Made by a program: the position numbers and the translations under genes | Shown here: in pieces, positions 18,665 through 26,918 of the stretch | Layout of the letters: each line of letters starts with the position of its first letter | Numbering within the stretch: the first letter of the stretch is position 1 | Assembly: GCA_902362725.1 (NCBI GenBank) | Contig: CABIXM010000019.1 | Location: 1-64,000, forward strand | DNA from: Clostridiaceae bacterium | GTDB lineage: Bacteria > Bacillota > Clostridia > Lachnospirales > Lachnospiraceae | DNA length: 64,000 nt | Direction of reading: 5' to 3' | The notes under the pieces: model-generated | Database searches by the model: none | Told to the model about the DNA's origin: nothing | Seen by the model: only the letters and a program-made list of their open reading frames with translations

Positions 18665-18861
18665 ATGATGTCGGGGTCAAAAGCCCCCGACTTGATGCCT
18701 ACGGATTGCTCCGTGCTACGCACTCCCACAATCCTACCCTATATTCGCATATCGTGGGATTATCATCCCACTTTTATGCTCATATCGGGGCGGGTCCTAA
18801 GGTCTTTCACCCACCTATGAGCAAGCTCATGTGGGCTTAGACCTTTTGACCCTGGCATCAT
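18665..18861 (+). repeat. Structured intergenic element, family E copy 2
   Basis: A 19-bp outer stem (18665-18683 with 18843-18861, two G-T pairs) closes the element. Branch A is closed by CCCCGA (18685-18690) / TCGGGG (18785-18790) and contains GTGGGAT / ATCCCAC-type pairs and the TGCTCATATCG segment shared with E1. Branch B is a hairpin from GGTCT (18801-18805) to AGACC (18839-18843) with a CCCAC/GTGGG and ATGAG/CTCAT stem. It lies 46 bases before the membrane-protein gene, so it may be a 5' leader. Confidence 0.75.
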
Positions 18862-18907
18862 GAAAATAATACGCAAGAAAATATGAATCAAAGGACAATT
18901 GAAATAT

Positions 18908-20371
18908 ATGAAAAAGCTTACGAAAGAAAACTGGCTGGAGCTCTCCTTCTTCGCCTTTATCCTGCTGGTCTGGCTGGCCTGGGCCTGGATCCTGCCCTTC
19001 AACGAGGGACCGGACGAGTATATGCGTTCCCGTATCGTGGACTACATTGTGGAATACGGCAAGCTGCCCACGGGCTATCAGCAGGAGATTATGGACTATT
19101 CCTGGGGCTTTACCTACGGCTTCCGCCCCATTCTGCCCCAGATGGTGGAGGCAGTCTTTGTGCGCGTGGCCATGATCTGGACGAAGGACGCCTTTTCCCT
19201 GATCCTTGCGGGCCGTCTGGTGAGTGTGGTCTGCGGCGTGATTTTCGCAGGGCTTGTCCGGGCCATTTCCAAAAATCTCTTTGAACGGGCTGATATCCAG
19301 TGGCTGTTCACTCTGCTTACGGTCTGCCTGCCCCAGGCCTGCTTCCTGTTCACCTATCTGAACTGTGACTCCATGGCACTGATGGCGTCGGCTATGATTC
19401 TTTTGTTTGTGATACGGGGCATGGAAGACCATTTTTCTGTCAGAAACTGTGTGTGGATTGCGGTATCCTGTGCCATCTGCGTCCTGTCCTATTACAACGC
19501 CTACGGCTTTCTGATCACGGCGGCGCTCATTTATCTGGGCTGCCACCTGAAATGGAGCAGGGAGGCAGTGGATGCGACGCAGAAAAGAGAGATCTGGAAG
19601 GCCTTCTGGAAAAAGGGTTTTCTGATTCTGGGGCTCGTATTGCTCCTGGCGGGCTGGTGGTTTGTGCGGAATTATTTCCTTTATGACGGGGATATTCTGG
19701 GACTGAAGACCCAGGATCAATATGCGGAGCACTACGCCATGGATATTCTGAAGCCGTCGAACCGGCAGAATTATCAGAACCAGGGGTATTCCATGGCATA
19801 TATGCTGTTTCATTCCGACTGGGCCGCGTCGGTGCTGAAGAGCTTCATCGGCGTGCTGGGTCCCCTTTGGTACGCCCTGCGCTGGTGGATGTATGCGGGT
19901 TATGGCCTGCTGTTTATCGCCGGAATCCTCGGTATGCTGCTCGAATGTGCGGCGAAGCTTCGTGACCGGAAGAAGGGCGGCAGCGGGAACCCGGAGCGAA
20001 TGTTCTGGCATCTGGGTCTGCTGGTGGCGATTCTGGTGCCGAACGTGCTGAACTTCTGGTATTCTTATGCCACGGATTATCAGCCCCAGGGACGCTACAG
20101 CATGCCCATGCTGATCCCGTTCATGTACTATATCGCCAGAGGCCTCTTTTTCTGGGTAAAATGGGTGGAGCAGCGGACCGGAGAGGCGATACGCCGGGTC
20201 CTGTCCGTCCTGGTGACGCTGGTGTGCCTGTGGATCGCAGGCTGTGCCCTGTTCTGCGTGGTGAAAATCATGTGGCCGGCCTATAAGGATGTGGAGGATA
20301 AGTCGGTAGTGAAGGTGTATACCATGGAAGAGCTCTACGGGGATGACTGGGAAGAGAAGATGAGTAATTAA
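18908..20371 (+). CDS. Polytopic membrane protein, DUF2142/GT-C glycosyltransferase-like
   Basis: 487 residues with about ten hydrophobic helices. After the first helix comes NEGPDEYMR (near residue 34), resembling the acidic loop motif (P-D-E) of DUF2142 and GT-C glycosyltransferases that use polyprenyl-phosphate sugars on the outer face. A long extracytoplasmic loop lies in the C-terminal half, ending LYGDDWEEKM. The start at ATG 18908 with AAAGGA upstream is preferred over a TTG three codons earlier. It is preceded by the structured element E2 and stands alone. A role in decorating envelope polymers is possible but not shown. Confidence 0.65.
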   Translation: MKKLTKENWLELSFFAFILLVWLAWAWILPFNEGPDEYMRSRIVDYIVEYGKLPTGYQQEIMDYSWGFTYGFRPILPQMVEAVFVRVAMIWTKDAFSLILAGRLVSVVCGVIFAGLVRAISKNLFERADIQWLFTLLTVCLPQACFLFTYLNCDSMALMASAMILLFVIRGMEDHFSVRNCVWIAVSCAICVLSYYNAYGFLITAALIYLGCHLKWSREAVDATQKREIWKAFWKKGFLILGLVLLLAGWWFVRNYFLYDGDILGLKTQDQYAEHYAMDILKPSNRQNYQNQGYSMAYMLFHSDWAASVLKSFIGVLGPLWYALRWWMYAGYGLLFIAGILGMLLECAAKLRDRKKGGSGNPERMFWHLGLLVAILVPNVLNFWYSYATDYQPQGRYSMPMLIPFMYYIARGLFFWVKWVEQRTGEAIRRVLSVLVTLVCLWIAGCALFCVVKIMWPAYKDVEDKSVVKVYTMEELYGDDWEEKMSN

Positions 20372-20392
20372 AAAAGCCCCTGAAAAGGGAGG

Positions 20393-20425
20393 ATGCCAGG
20401 CAGCTGTTCTGCCTGGCATTTATTA
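20393..20425 (+). terminator. Terminator after the membrane-protein gene
   Basis: A 10-bp perfect stem, ATGCCAGGCA (20393-20402) with TGCCTGGCAT (20410-20419), then TTTATTA. The 260 bases that follow, up to the amtB promoter, are AT-rich with no gene I can support. Confidence 0.7.
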
Positions 20426-20683
20426 TGAAAAAGTTTATTCAAAATAAGGTAATAAGCATTTATTAGGTGTTGCTTTGTTTTTCTTTATCTTATGATGTTA
20501 TTATATGGGCGGAAAATGAATGGGGTATGAGCACTAATTGAACGATTTTTAAAAGAAATATGAATAAAATATGAACGTCGATCCGGATCAGGGACAGGCG
20601 AAAAACAGAAGAGAGTGTGTAAATTTGTTAAAAATCTAAAAATTTTATAAAAATTACGGAAATAATTTTAGATAATCTTAACA

Positions 20684-20713
20684 TTGACAGTTTCTGGAAT
20701 CTTTGATTATAAT
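20684..20713 (+). promoter_or_regulatory. amtB promoter
   Basis: TTGACA (20684-20689), 18-bp spacer, TATAAT (20708-20713); both hexamers are consensus. Confidence 0.75.
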
Positions 20714-20725
20714 ATTGCTCATATC

Positions 20726-20772
20726 AAAGGAGATTTGAAAGCGGAAATTCCGCTGTTCAGGTCTCCTTTTTT
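20726..20772 (+). terminator. Leader terminator/attenuator upstream of amtB
   Basis: Directly after the promoter, a 13-bp stem (20726-20738 with 20757-20769, two G-T pairs) encloses AGCGGA/TTCCGCT and ends in TTTTTT. A terminator placed between a strong promoter and the gene implies control by antitermination or a short regulatory RNA. Confidence 0.65.
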
Positions 20773-20847
20773 AGTTCCATTCGGAAGGGAATGTATTACA
20801 ACTCCGGAGCCCTTCAGGATAATCTGTAAAAAAGAGGAGGAAGTGTT

Positions 20848-22593
20848 ATGACCCAGGAAATTTTAAGTGCAATCGACGGACAGTTATTCGCTGTCTGGTT
20901 CCTGATAGGAGCCGCGTTGGTATTCTGGATGCAGGCAGGCTTTGCCATGGTGGAGGCCGGTTTTACCAGAGCCAAGAATACAGGAAATATCCTGATGAAA
21001 AACCTGATGGACTTCTGTATCGGCACGGTGGTCTTTATTCTGATTGGCTTCGGGCTGCTGCTGGGCGAGGACGTGGCAGGATTCATCGGAAAGCCCGGTT
21101 TTGATATTTTTACTGCATATGAGAATTTTGATTATTCCAATTTTGTATTTAACCTGGTATTCTGCGCGACCACAGCGACCATCGTATCCGGCGCTATGGC
21201 AGAGCGGACCAAGTTCCTGTCCTACTGTGTATACTCCGGCATCATTTCTGCGCTGGTATATCCGATAGAGGCACACTGGATCTGGGGCGGCGGCTGGCTC
21301 TCCCAGTTGGGCTTCCATGATTTCGCAGGCTCCTGCGCCATCCATATGGTGGGCGGCCTCAGCGCACTGATTGGTGCGAAAATCCTTGGACCCCGTATTG
21401 GAAAATTTGTAAAAGATAAAGAAGGCAAGATTACAAAGGTAAATGCGTTCCCCGGACACAACCTGCCCCTTGGCTGTCTCGGCTGCTTCATTCTGTGGCT
21501 TGGCTGGTATGGATTTAACGGCGCTGCCTGCACCAGCGTAGAGCAGCTGGGAAGCGTATTCCTGACCACTACGGTAGCTCCGGCTGTGGCAACCGTCGTA
21601 TGTATGGTATTTACCTGGATCCGCTATGGCAAGCCCGATGTATCCATGTGCCTGAACGCTTCTCTGGCAGGTCTGGTAGCTATCACAGCACCCTGCGACG
21701 TGACAGACTGCTTTGGCGCTATCGTCATCGGCACGGTAGCAGGCGTCCTGGTTGTATTCGGCGTATGGTTCCTGGATTATGTACTTCGCGTAGACGATCC
21801 CGTAGGCGCGGTAGCCGTTCATTTCATGAATGGTATGTGGGGAACGATCGCAGTTGGTCTTTTCGCTACTACAAGCGCGCCGGGAAATGATACCCTGACA
21901 GGTCTCTTCTACGGCGGCGGCTTTACACTCCTTGGGAAACAGCTTCTCGGTATGTTCTCAGTGCTGGCCTGGACCGCAGTGACCATGACACTGGTATTTT
22001 TCTTTATCAAGGCTGTCTTCGGACTCCGCGTCAGTGAGACAGAGGAAATCGTCGGACTGGATTCCATGGAGCATGGTCTGCCTTCCGCATACGCTGGCTT
22101 CAGTATCATGGATATCTCTAACACCATGACCATGGAGGTCAACGAGAATACGAACCTGGGTGTGGGCGAGTATGAGGAGGCTTCCGAGGCTCAAAAGAAC
22201 GCGGCGGTCAAGGTGGTACAGACTCCCGTATCCGCAACCGGTATTTACAAGGTATCGATTATCGCGAAGCTGTCCCGGTATGACAAGCTGAAGAAGGCCA
22301 TGAACGACATCGGCGTCACCGGCATGACTGTGACCCAGGTCATGGGCTGCGGCATCCAGAAGGGTGCGGGCGAGAAATACCGTGGCGTTGAGATGGATGC
22401 GACCCTGCTCCCGAAGGTGAAGGTTGAGGTCATCGTGGGCAGCATCCCGGTGGATACGGTCATCGAGGCGGCCAAGAAGGCCCTGTATACCGGCCACATC
22501 GGCGACGGCAAGATTTTTGTATACAATGTGGATAAGGTGGTCAAGGTCCGCACCGGCGAGGTGGACATGGACGCCCTGCAGGATGTAGAGTAA
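20848..22593 (+). CDS. amtB: Ammonium transporter fused to a P-II regulatory domain
   Basis: 581 residues. The first ~400 form an Amt/Rh channel: QAGFAMVEAGFTRAKN, the twin-His pore residues within DFAGSCAIHMVGG and VAVHFMNG, and eleven membrane segments. After a linker, residues ~464-581 are a complete P-II (GlnB/GlnK) domain: IYKVSIIAKLSRYDKLKKA, T-loop region EKYRGVEMDATLLPKVKVE, and the ATP-binding GDGKIFVYNV. A separate GlnK normally plugs the channel when nitrogen is plentiful; here the plug is covalently attached. The T-loop residue usually modified (Tyr-51 in GlnB) appears as Met, so uridylylation there is unlikely. Expression is probably attenuated by the leader hairpin. Confidence 0.93.
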   Translation: MTQEILSAIDGQLFAVWFLIGAALVFWMQAGFAMVEAGFTRAKNTGNILMKNLMDFCIGTVVFILIGFGLLLGEDVAGFIGKPGFDIFTAYENFDYSNFVFNLVFCATTATIVSGAMAERTKFLSYCVYSGIISALVYPIEAHWIWGGGWLSQLGFHDFAGSCAIHMVGGLSALIGAKILGPRIGKFVKDKEGKITKVNAFPGHNLPLGCLGCFILWLGWYGFNGAACTSVEQLGSVFLTTTVAPAVATVVCMVFTWIRYGKPDVSMCLNASLAGLVAITAPCDVTDCFGAIVIGTVAGVLVVFGVWFLDYVLRVDDPVGAVAVHFMNGMWGTIAVGLFATTSAPGNDTLTGLFYGGGFTLLGKQLLGMFSVLAWTAVTMTLVFFFIKAVFGLRVSETEEIVGLDSMEHGLPSAYAGFSIMDISNTMTMEVNENTNLGVGEYEEASEAQKNAAVKVVQTPVSATGIYKVSIIAKLSRYDKLKKAMNDIGVTGMTVTQVMGCGIQKGAGEKYRGVEMDATLLPKVKVEVIVGSIPVDTVIEAAKKALYTGHIGDGKIFVYNVDKVVKVRTGEVDMDALQDVE

Positions 22594-22630
22594 GAGAAAT
22601 CTGAATTAATAGAACCAATAGAATCAATGG

Positions 22631-22726
22631 AACCGTCCCGGCGGACGAAGCTTCTTTTCACGCGGATATCGGCGCAGCCAGCCGAAATCGCCTTGAAAAG
22701 TATCTTCGCCTGTCCGGGGCGGTTTT
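22631..22726 (+). terminator. Long hairpin terminator after amtB
   Basis: Arms 22631-22660 and 22693-22724 pair over about 25 positions with a few mismatches (ACCG, CCGG, CGAAG and CTTTTCA blocks), followed by TTTT. Confidence 0.7.
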
Positions 22727-22770
22727 GTGTTATACTATAGGCAATTATATAAGAAAGGTTTCTGTTCCAA

Positions 22771-23070
22771 ATGATAAAGGAAGACTTAATTTACGAAATC
22801 CTGTCCGTAGTGGAAGAGATTCCGGGGGGCCGGGTCGCCTCCTACGGCCAGATCGCCCGCCTCATCGGTCGGGATAAAAATTCCCGTCTAGTGGGAAAGG
22901 TGTTAAGCATGGCTGAGTATTATGGCAGGTACCCCTGCCACCGGGTGGTGAACCACGCCGGGCGAACAGCTCCGGGCTGGAGGGAGCAGAGACTCCTTCT
23001 GGAGGACGAGGGAGTGGAGTTCCGGAAAAACGGGTGTGTGGATATGAAACGGTTTCAGTGGGATGCGTGA
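22771..23070 (+). CDS. Short MGMT-fold alkyltransferase-like protein
   Basis: 99 residues corresponding to the C-terminal DNA-binding domain of O6-alkylguanine-DNA alkyltransferase (PGGRVASYGQIARLIG, then YPCHRVVNHAGR). The acceptor cysteine of the PCHRVV motif is present, unlike in alkyltransferase-like (ATL) proteins, which replace it. The N-terminal domain found in Ada/Ogt is absent, as in many small homologues. It could repair or flag alkylated guanines. It lies between the amtB terminator and a Pho box, and appears to be a single gene with its own weak promoter (TATACT near 22731). Confidence 0.8.
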   Translation: MIKEDLIYEILSVVEEIPGGRVASYGQIARLIGRDKNSRLVGKVLSMAEYYGRYPCHRVVNHAGRTAPGWREQRLLLEDEGVEFRKNGCVDMKRFQWDA

Positions 23071-23071
23071 T

Positions 23072-23110
23072 TTTACACAAACTTAACAAAACCTGCGATT
23101 GTCCTTTACC
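23072..23110 (+). promoter_or_regulatory. Pho box upstream of the Na/Pi symporter-phoR-phoP operon
   Basis: Four hexamers spaced by exactly 5 bases: TTTACA (23072), TTAACA (23083), TGCGAT (23094), TTTACC (23105). Direct repeats with an 11-bp period resembling TT(A/T/C)ACA are the binding site of PhoP in Gram-positives. Confidence 0.75.
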
Positions 23111-23196
23111 TCTCCTTGATAAGGTGATAACAGAATCAAAAGAAAAAATTAACTTTGAAAAGTTATCATGAATGTAATATCAGGAGGGAGTACAAC

Positions 23197-24849
23197 ATGC
23201 AACATGTAGAAATGCTGTTTCGTTTTATCGGCGGCCTGGGGATGTTCCTGTACGGCATGAATGTCATGGCGGACGGACTGCAGAAATCTGCGGGAAACAG
23301 AATGAAACATTTACTGGAGTTTCTGACCAGGAACCGTCTGATGGGAATTCTGGTGGGAGCCGGAGTGACCGCTATCATCCAGAGCAGCTCAGCCACCACA
23401 GTTATGGTAGTCGGTTTTGTAAACGCGGGTCTGATGAACCTGACCCAGGCCGTAGGCGTCATCATGGGCGCCAATATCGGTACGACAGTGACGGCCTGGC
23501 TGGTGTCCATGAGCGAATGGGGCGCTTTTCTGAAGCCGGAATTTTTTGCTCCGCTTCTGATTGGTATCGGCGCCTTCATGATGCTGTTTTCCAAGAAGGA
23601 AAAAATCGTGGATGTGAGCGAAATCCTGGTCGGCTTCGGCGTTCTGTTCATCGGACTGAATTTTATGTCCGGTGCGATTACCCCTTACCGGGACGCGCCG
23701 ATTTTCTCTGAGGCATTCCGGGTACTGGGACGGAATCCGATCTTAGGCATGCTGGCCGGCCTGGCGGTTACGGCTCTGATTCAGAGCTCTTCCGCGTCGG
23801 TGGGTATTCTGCAGACGCTGGCGGCCAACGGCCTGGTCAACTGGAGCTCGGCGGTATTTATCACCCTGGGGCAGAATATCGGTACCTGTGTAACCGCGCT
23901 GCTGTCCAGTCTGGGAGCCCATAAGACGGCCAAGCGCGCGGCAGTCATCCATCTGATGTTCAATACCATCGGCGCAATTGTATTCGGCCTTCTGATGTTT
24001 GTGGTCTTTACCATCAACAAGGCCTGGGCGTCTTCGGAAATTAACAGCGTGGGAATTTCCATGTTCCATACCTTCTTTAATGTTACGAATACCCTTCTTC
24101 TTTATCCCTTCGGCAATCTTCTGGTAAAGCTGTCCGGAATGATTGTGAAGGACGACGGGGAGGAGGAGCAGGCGGAGGAGGTCTTCGAGCTTCCCCATAT
24201 CGAGGCTCGTTTTCTGGAGACTCCGTCCTTTGCGGTAGAGGGCGCCCTGAAGGAAACCGTTCGTATGGGCGAACTGGCGATTGCTCACGTGGAGCTTGTA
24301 TTTGACGCCATTCGGACCGGCAGCCAGAAACGGGTTGACAAGGCAGTCCGCTTAGAGCAGAATATGAATGAGTACGAGAAAAAGATGACAGAATATCTGG
24401 CGGAAATCAGCAAGGGTTCCCTGACGGATCATCAGCGTCTGATCATCAATGATCTGTTCTACACCGTCAGCGATCTGGAACGCATCAGCGACCACTGTGA
24501 TAACCTGGCGGAGCTGACCCAGACCATGATTAGCGAAGGGCTGCATTTTTCCATGGAAGCCATGCAGGGCTTCGAGGAAATCGCCGGACTGACCGTGGAC
24601 GCGGTGAAGGCGGCGGTGCTGGCCCGTGAGACTGAGAAAATGGCCTACGTGCAGCAGGTGGTTCAGATTGAGGACGAGATCGATGATCTGGAGGAGGATC
24701 TCAGAACCCAGCATATTAACAGGCTGGCGCACAATGAATGTTCCGCGGCCCGGGGCGTCATTTTCCTGGATATGCTCAGCAATATTGAACGGATTTCGGA
24801 TCATGCAAACAACGTGGTAGGCTACGTGGCAGACGAGAAAGAGGGATAA
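23197..24849 (+). CDS. Na/Pi cotransporter family protein with PhoU-like C-terminal domain
   Basis: 550 residues. The start ATG at 23197 is preceded by AGGAGGG; an open frame reaches 23155 without a ribosome site. Two inverted-repeat transport units each carry the QSSSA motif (QSSSATT near residue 62, QSSSASV near 195), the hallmark of the NptA/Na-Pi type II family. From about residue 330 the protein becomes cytoplasmic and helical, with PhoU-like four-helix segments (ERISDHCDNLAEL, ERISDHANNVVGY). It imports phosphate with sodium. The next gene, phoR, begins 2 bases after its stop, so transport and sensing are one operon under the upstream Pho box. Confidence 0.92.
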   Translation: MQHVEMLFRFIGGLGMFLYGMNVMADGLQKSAGNRMKHLLEFLTRNRLMGILVGAGVTAIIQSSSATTVMVVGFVNAGLMNLTQAVGVIMGANIGTTVTAWLVSMSEWGAFLKPEFFAPLLIGIGAFMMLFSKKEKIVDVSEILVGFGVLFIGLNFMSGAITPYRDAPIFSEAFRVLGRNPILGMLAGLAVTALIQSSSASVGILQTLAANGLVNWSSAVFITLGQNIGTCVTALLSSLGAHKTAKRAAVIHLMFNTIGAIVFGLLMFVVFTINKAWASSEINSVGISMFHTFFNVTNTLLLYPFGNLLVKLSGMIVKDDGEEEQAEEVFELPHIEARFLETPSFAVEGALKETVRMGELAIAHVELVFDAIRTGSQKRVDKAVRLEQNMNEYEKKMTEYLAEISKGSLTDHQRLIINDLFYTVSDLERISDHCDNLAELTQTMISEGLHFSMEAMQGFEEIAGLTVDAVKAAVLARETEKMAYVQQVVQIEDEIDDLEEDLRTQHINRLAHNECSAARGVIFLDMLSNIERISDHANNVVGYVADEKEG

Positions 24850-24851
24850 AC

Positions 24852-26099
24852 GTGAAAAAGAAGGTTCTGGTAGGCTATATTATTGCGGCAATGATTGCGT
24901 TAGTCGCGTTTGAATACGCATTTTGGACAAACGGCTTCAGCTATCTGGAGCATCAGAGCGAGAAAAGCTATCTGACTCAGGCAGAAATGCTGCGGGATTT
25001 GTTCCAGGCAGAGGATGTGGCCGGGGAAAACGGCTATGAGCAGTTTGCGGAGAATTACGCGAAAACCTACAATATCCGGATCACCATTATAGATTCCGAG
25101 GGTAACGTGCTGGGAGAGTCCCAGGGCGCCAGCGATTTGATGAGCAATCATCTGAACCGGGAAGAGGTGCAGAAGGCCCTGGAGGGGGAGAGCAACAGTC
25201 TGATCCGGAAATCAGATACCTTTGACGTGGACTACTGCTACTGCGCAGTCCCGGTGGACAGCGGCGACTTCCATGGCGTCATGCGTGTGGCCCTGCCTTT
25301 AAGTGAACTGAAAAATATGGATAATGAATTTGTCCGCTCCACGATTCTGGTAACCCTGGTGCTTCTGGTTGTGGTATTTTTCCTGGGCGCTTATTTCCGA
25401 AAATATGTGCAGGCCATGAAGAAGGTGGAAAATATGCGGCGGGAATTCGTGTCCAACGTCACCCATGAGCTGAAGACACCGCTGACCTCTATCCGGGGCT
25501 TTGTGGAAACCCTGAAGGACGGAGCCATTGAGGATCCGAAGATGGCCCACAGATTTTTGGATATCATTGACATTGAGACGGAGCGGCTGAGCCATCTCAT
25601 CAGCGATACTCTGCTGTTGTCCGAGATTGAGAGCAAGCAGGACACCAACCGGGAGCCCTGCGACGTCAACGCAGTGATCGCCGAGGTGGTGGAGCTTTTG
25701 CAGCCCAAGGTCAAGGAGCATGTCCGCCTGATTTTCCAGCCGGATCCGACGTTGAAGCCCTATAACTGCAACCGGGATCGGATCAAGCAGCTGCTGATCA
25801 ATCTGGTGGACAACGGTCTGAAGGCTACGGAATTCGGCGCCGTTACCGTCAGGTGCCGTACCATGGGAAATGAACTGGTGCTGGAAATCTCGGATACGGG
25901 TATCGGAATGGAGGAGGAGCAGCTGGAGCGGATTTTCGAACGCTTCTACCGGGTAGATAAGGGACGATCCAAGGCCCAGGGCGGTACCGGACTGGGACTG
26001 TCCATTGTGAAGCATATCGTGGAGTTGTATCACGGAACCGTTCATGTAACCAGTAAACCGGGCGTAGGTACGGAATTTACAGTGAAGCTGCCGTATTAA
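24852..26099 (+). CDS. phoR: Sensor histidine kinase PhoR
   Basis: 415 residues from a GTG at 24852, with AGAGGG just upstream overlapping the previous gene's stop. Two membrane segments (residues 5-25 and about 160-180) flank an extracytoplasmic domain. The dimerisation domain has the phospho-acceptor His in SNVTHELKTPLTS (about 205), and the ATPase domain has the N box NLVDNGLKAT, G1 DTGIGM, F box FERFYRVDK and G2 GTGLGLSIV. The order transporter-phoR-phoP, two nearby Pho boxes and the downstream pst operon identify it as the phosphate-starvation sensor. The usual Gram-positive PAS domain is not obvious. Confidence 0.88.
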   Translation: MKKKVLVGYIIAAMIALVAFEYAFWTNGFSYLEHQSEKSYLTQAEMLRDLFQAEDVAGENGYEQFAENYAKTYNIRITIIDSEGNVLGESQGASDLMSNHLNREEVQKALEGESNSLIRKSDTFDVDYCYCAVPVDSGDFHGVMRVALPLSELKNMDNEFVRSTILVTLVLLVVVFFLGAYFRKYVQAMKKVENMRREFVSNVTHELKTPLTSIRGFVETLKDGAIEDPKMAHRFLDIIDIETERLSHLISDTLLLSEIESKQDTNREPCDVNAVIAEVVELLQPKVKEHVRLIFQPDPTLKPYNCNRDRIKQLLINLVDNGLKATEFGAVTVRCRTMGNELVLEISDTGIGMEEEQLERIFERFYRVDKGRSKAQGGTGLGLSIVKHIVELYHGTVHVTSKPGVGTEFTVKLPY

Positions 26100-26149
26100 A
26101 AAGCGTATAGAAATATTTGCAGACACGGAAGCATTGCAGAGGAGATATC

Positions 26150-26848
26150 ATGGCAAAAAAAGTCATATTAACCATAGACGATGAGGAACATATCTTAGAT
26201 CTGTTGGAGTACAATCTGGAAAAAAATGGATACGAAGTTCTGCGGGCTGAGACCGGAGAAAAGGGATTGGCGATTCTCAAAACCATGCAGGTGGATCTGG
26301 TGCTGCTGGATTATATGCTGCCCGGCATAGACGGGATTGAGGTGCTGAAAAGCCTGCGGGCAGACAAAAACCTGTCCGCTATGCCGGTGATTATGCTGAC
26401 CGCCAAGGGCGAGGAAATTGACAAGGTCCTGGGACTGGAGATGGGCGCCGACGATTATATCAGCAAGCCCTTCGGTATCCGGGAGCTGCTGGCCCGGGTG
26501 AAAGCCCTGCTTCGCAGAAGCTCCCTGGAAAAAATCGAGTCGGAACCGGAAGATAAGATCACAGCGGGAGACCTGATCATCAACAATACCTCCCGGGAGG
26601 TTTATATGGAAGGAAAGCCGGTATTCCTGTCCCTGAAGGAATTTGAGCTTCTCTACCTTCTGGCCAGCCACCGCAACCGGGTATTTACCCGGGAGCAGCT
26701 TCTGGAGCTGATTTGGGGGTATGAATATTCCGGAGAAACCCGGACTGTAGACGTCCATGTGCGGAATCTCCGCAAGAAGATCGAAAAGGATCCGGATCAC
26801 CCCCAGTATATTCAGACCGTGCGCGGCATGGGTTACAAATTTGTCTGA
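26150..26848 (+). CDS. phoP: Phosphate response regulator PhoP (OmpR family)
   Basis: 232 residues. The receiver domain has the acidic pair (DDEEH), the phospho-acceptor Asp in VLLDYMLPG (about 54) and Lys in SKPF (about 105). The C-terminal winged-helix domain (LSLKEFELLYLLASH, TVDVHVRNLRKKIE, TVRGMGYKF) is typical of OmpR/PhoB. The start at 26150 follows GAGGAGAT; codons further upstream lack support. Phosphorylated PhoP should bind the Pho boxes at 23072 and 27071. It ends the operon, followed by a terminator. Confidence 0.92.
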   Translation: MAKKVILTIDDEEHILDLLEYNLEKNGYEVLRAETGEKGLAILKTMQVDLVLLDYMLPGIDGIEVLKSLRADKNLSAMPVIMLTAKGEEIDKVLGLEMGADDYISKPFGIRELLARVKALLRRSSLEKIESEPEDKITAGDLIINNTSREVYMEGKPVFLSLKEFELLYLLASHRNRVFTREQLLELIWGYEYSGETRTVDVHVRNLRKKIEKDPDHPQYIQTVRGMGYKFV

Positions 26849-26889
26849 ATGATAATTTCATAAGCTCTTCGGTCTGAAGAATCCTGCTT

Positions 26890-26918
26890 AGAATCCTGTT
26901 TGGCAGGATTCTTTTTTT
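26890..26918 (+). terminator. phoP terminator
   Basis: AGAATCCTG (26890-26898) pairs with CAGGATTCT (26904-26912), then seven T residues. The same stem sequence ends repeat copies R2 and R3. A second copy of the left arm (26879-26887) could form an alternative pairing. Confidence 0.85.

Noticed and set aside
18827..20419. 530-codon open frame antisense to the membrane-protein gene
   Set aside because: Rich in His, Gln and Pro, as expected for the reverse strand of a membrane-protein gene; no supporting start site.
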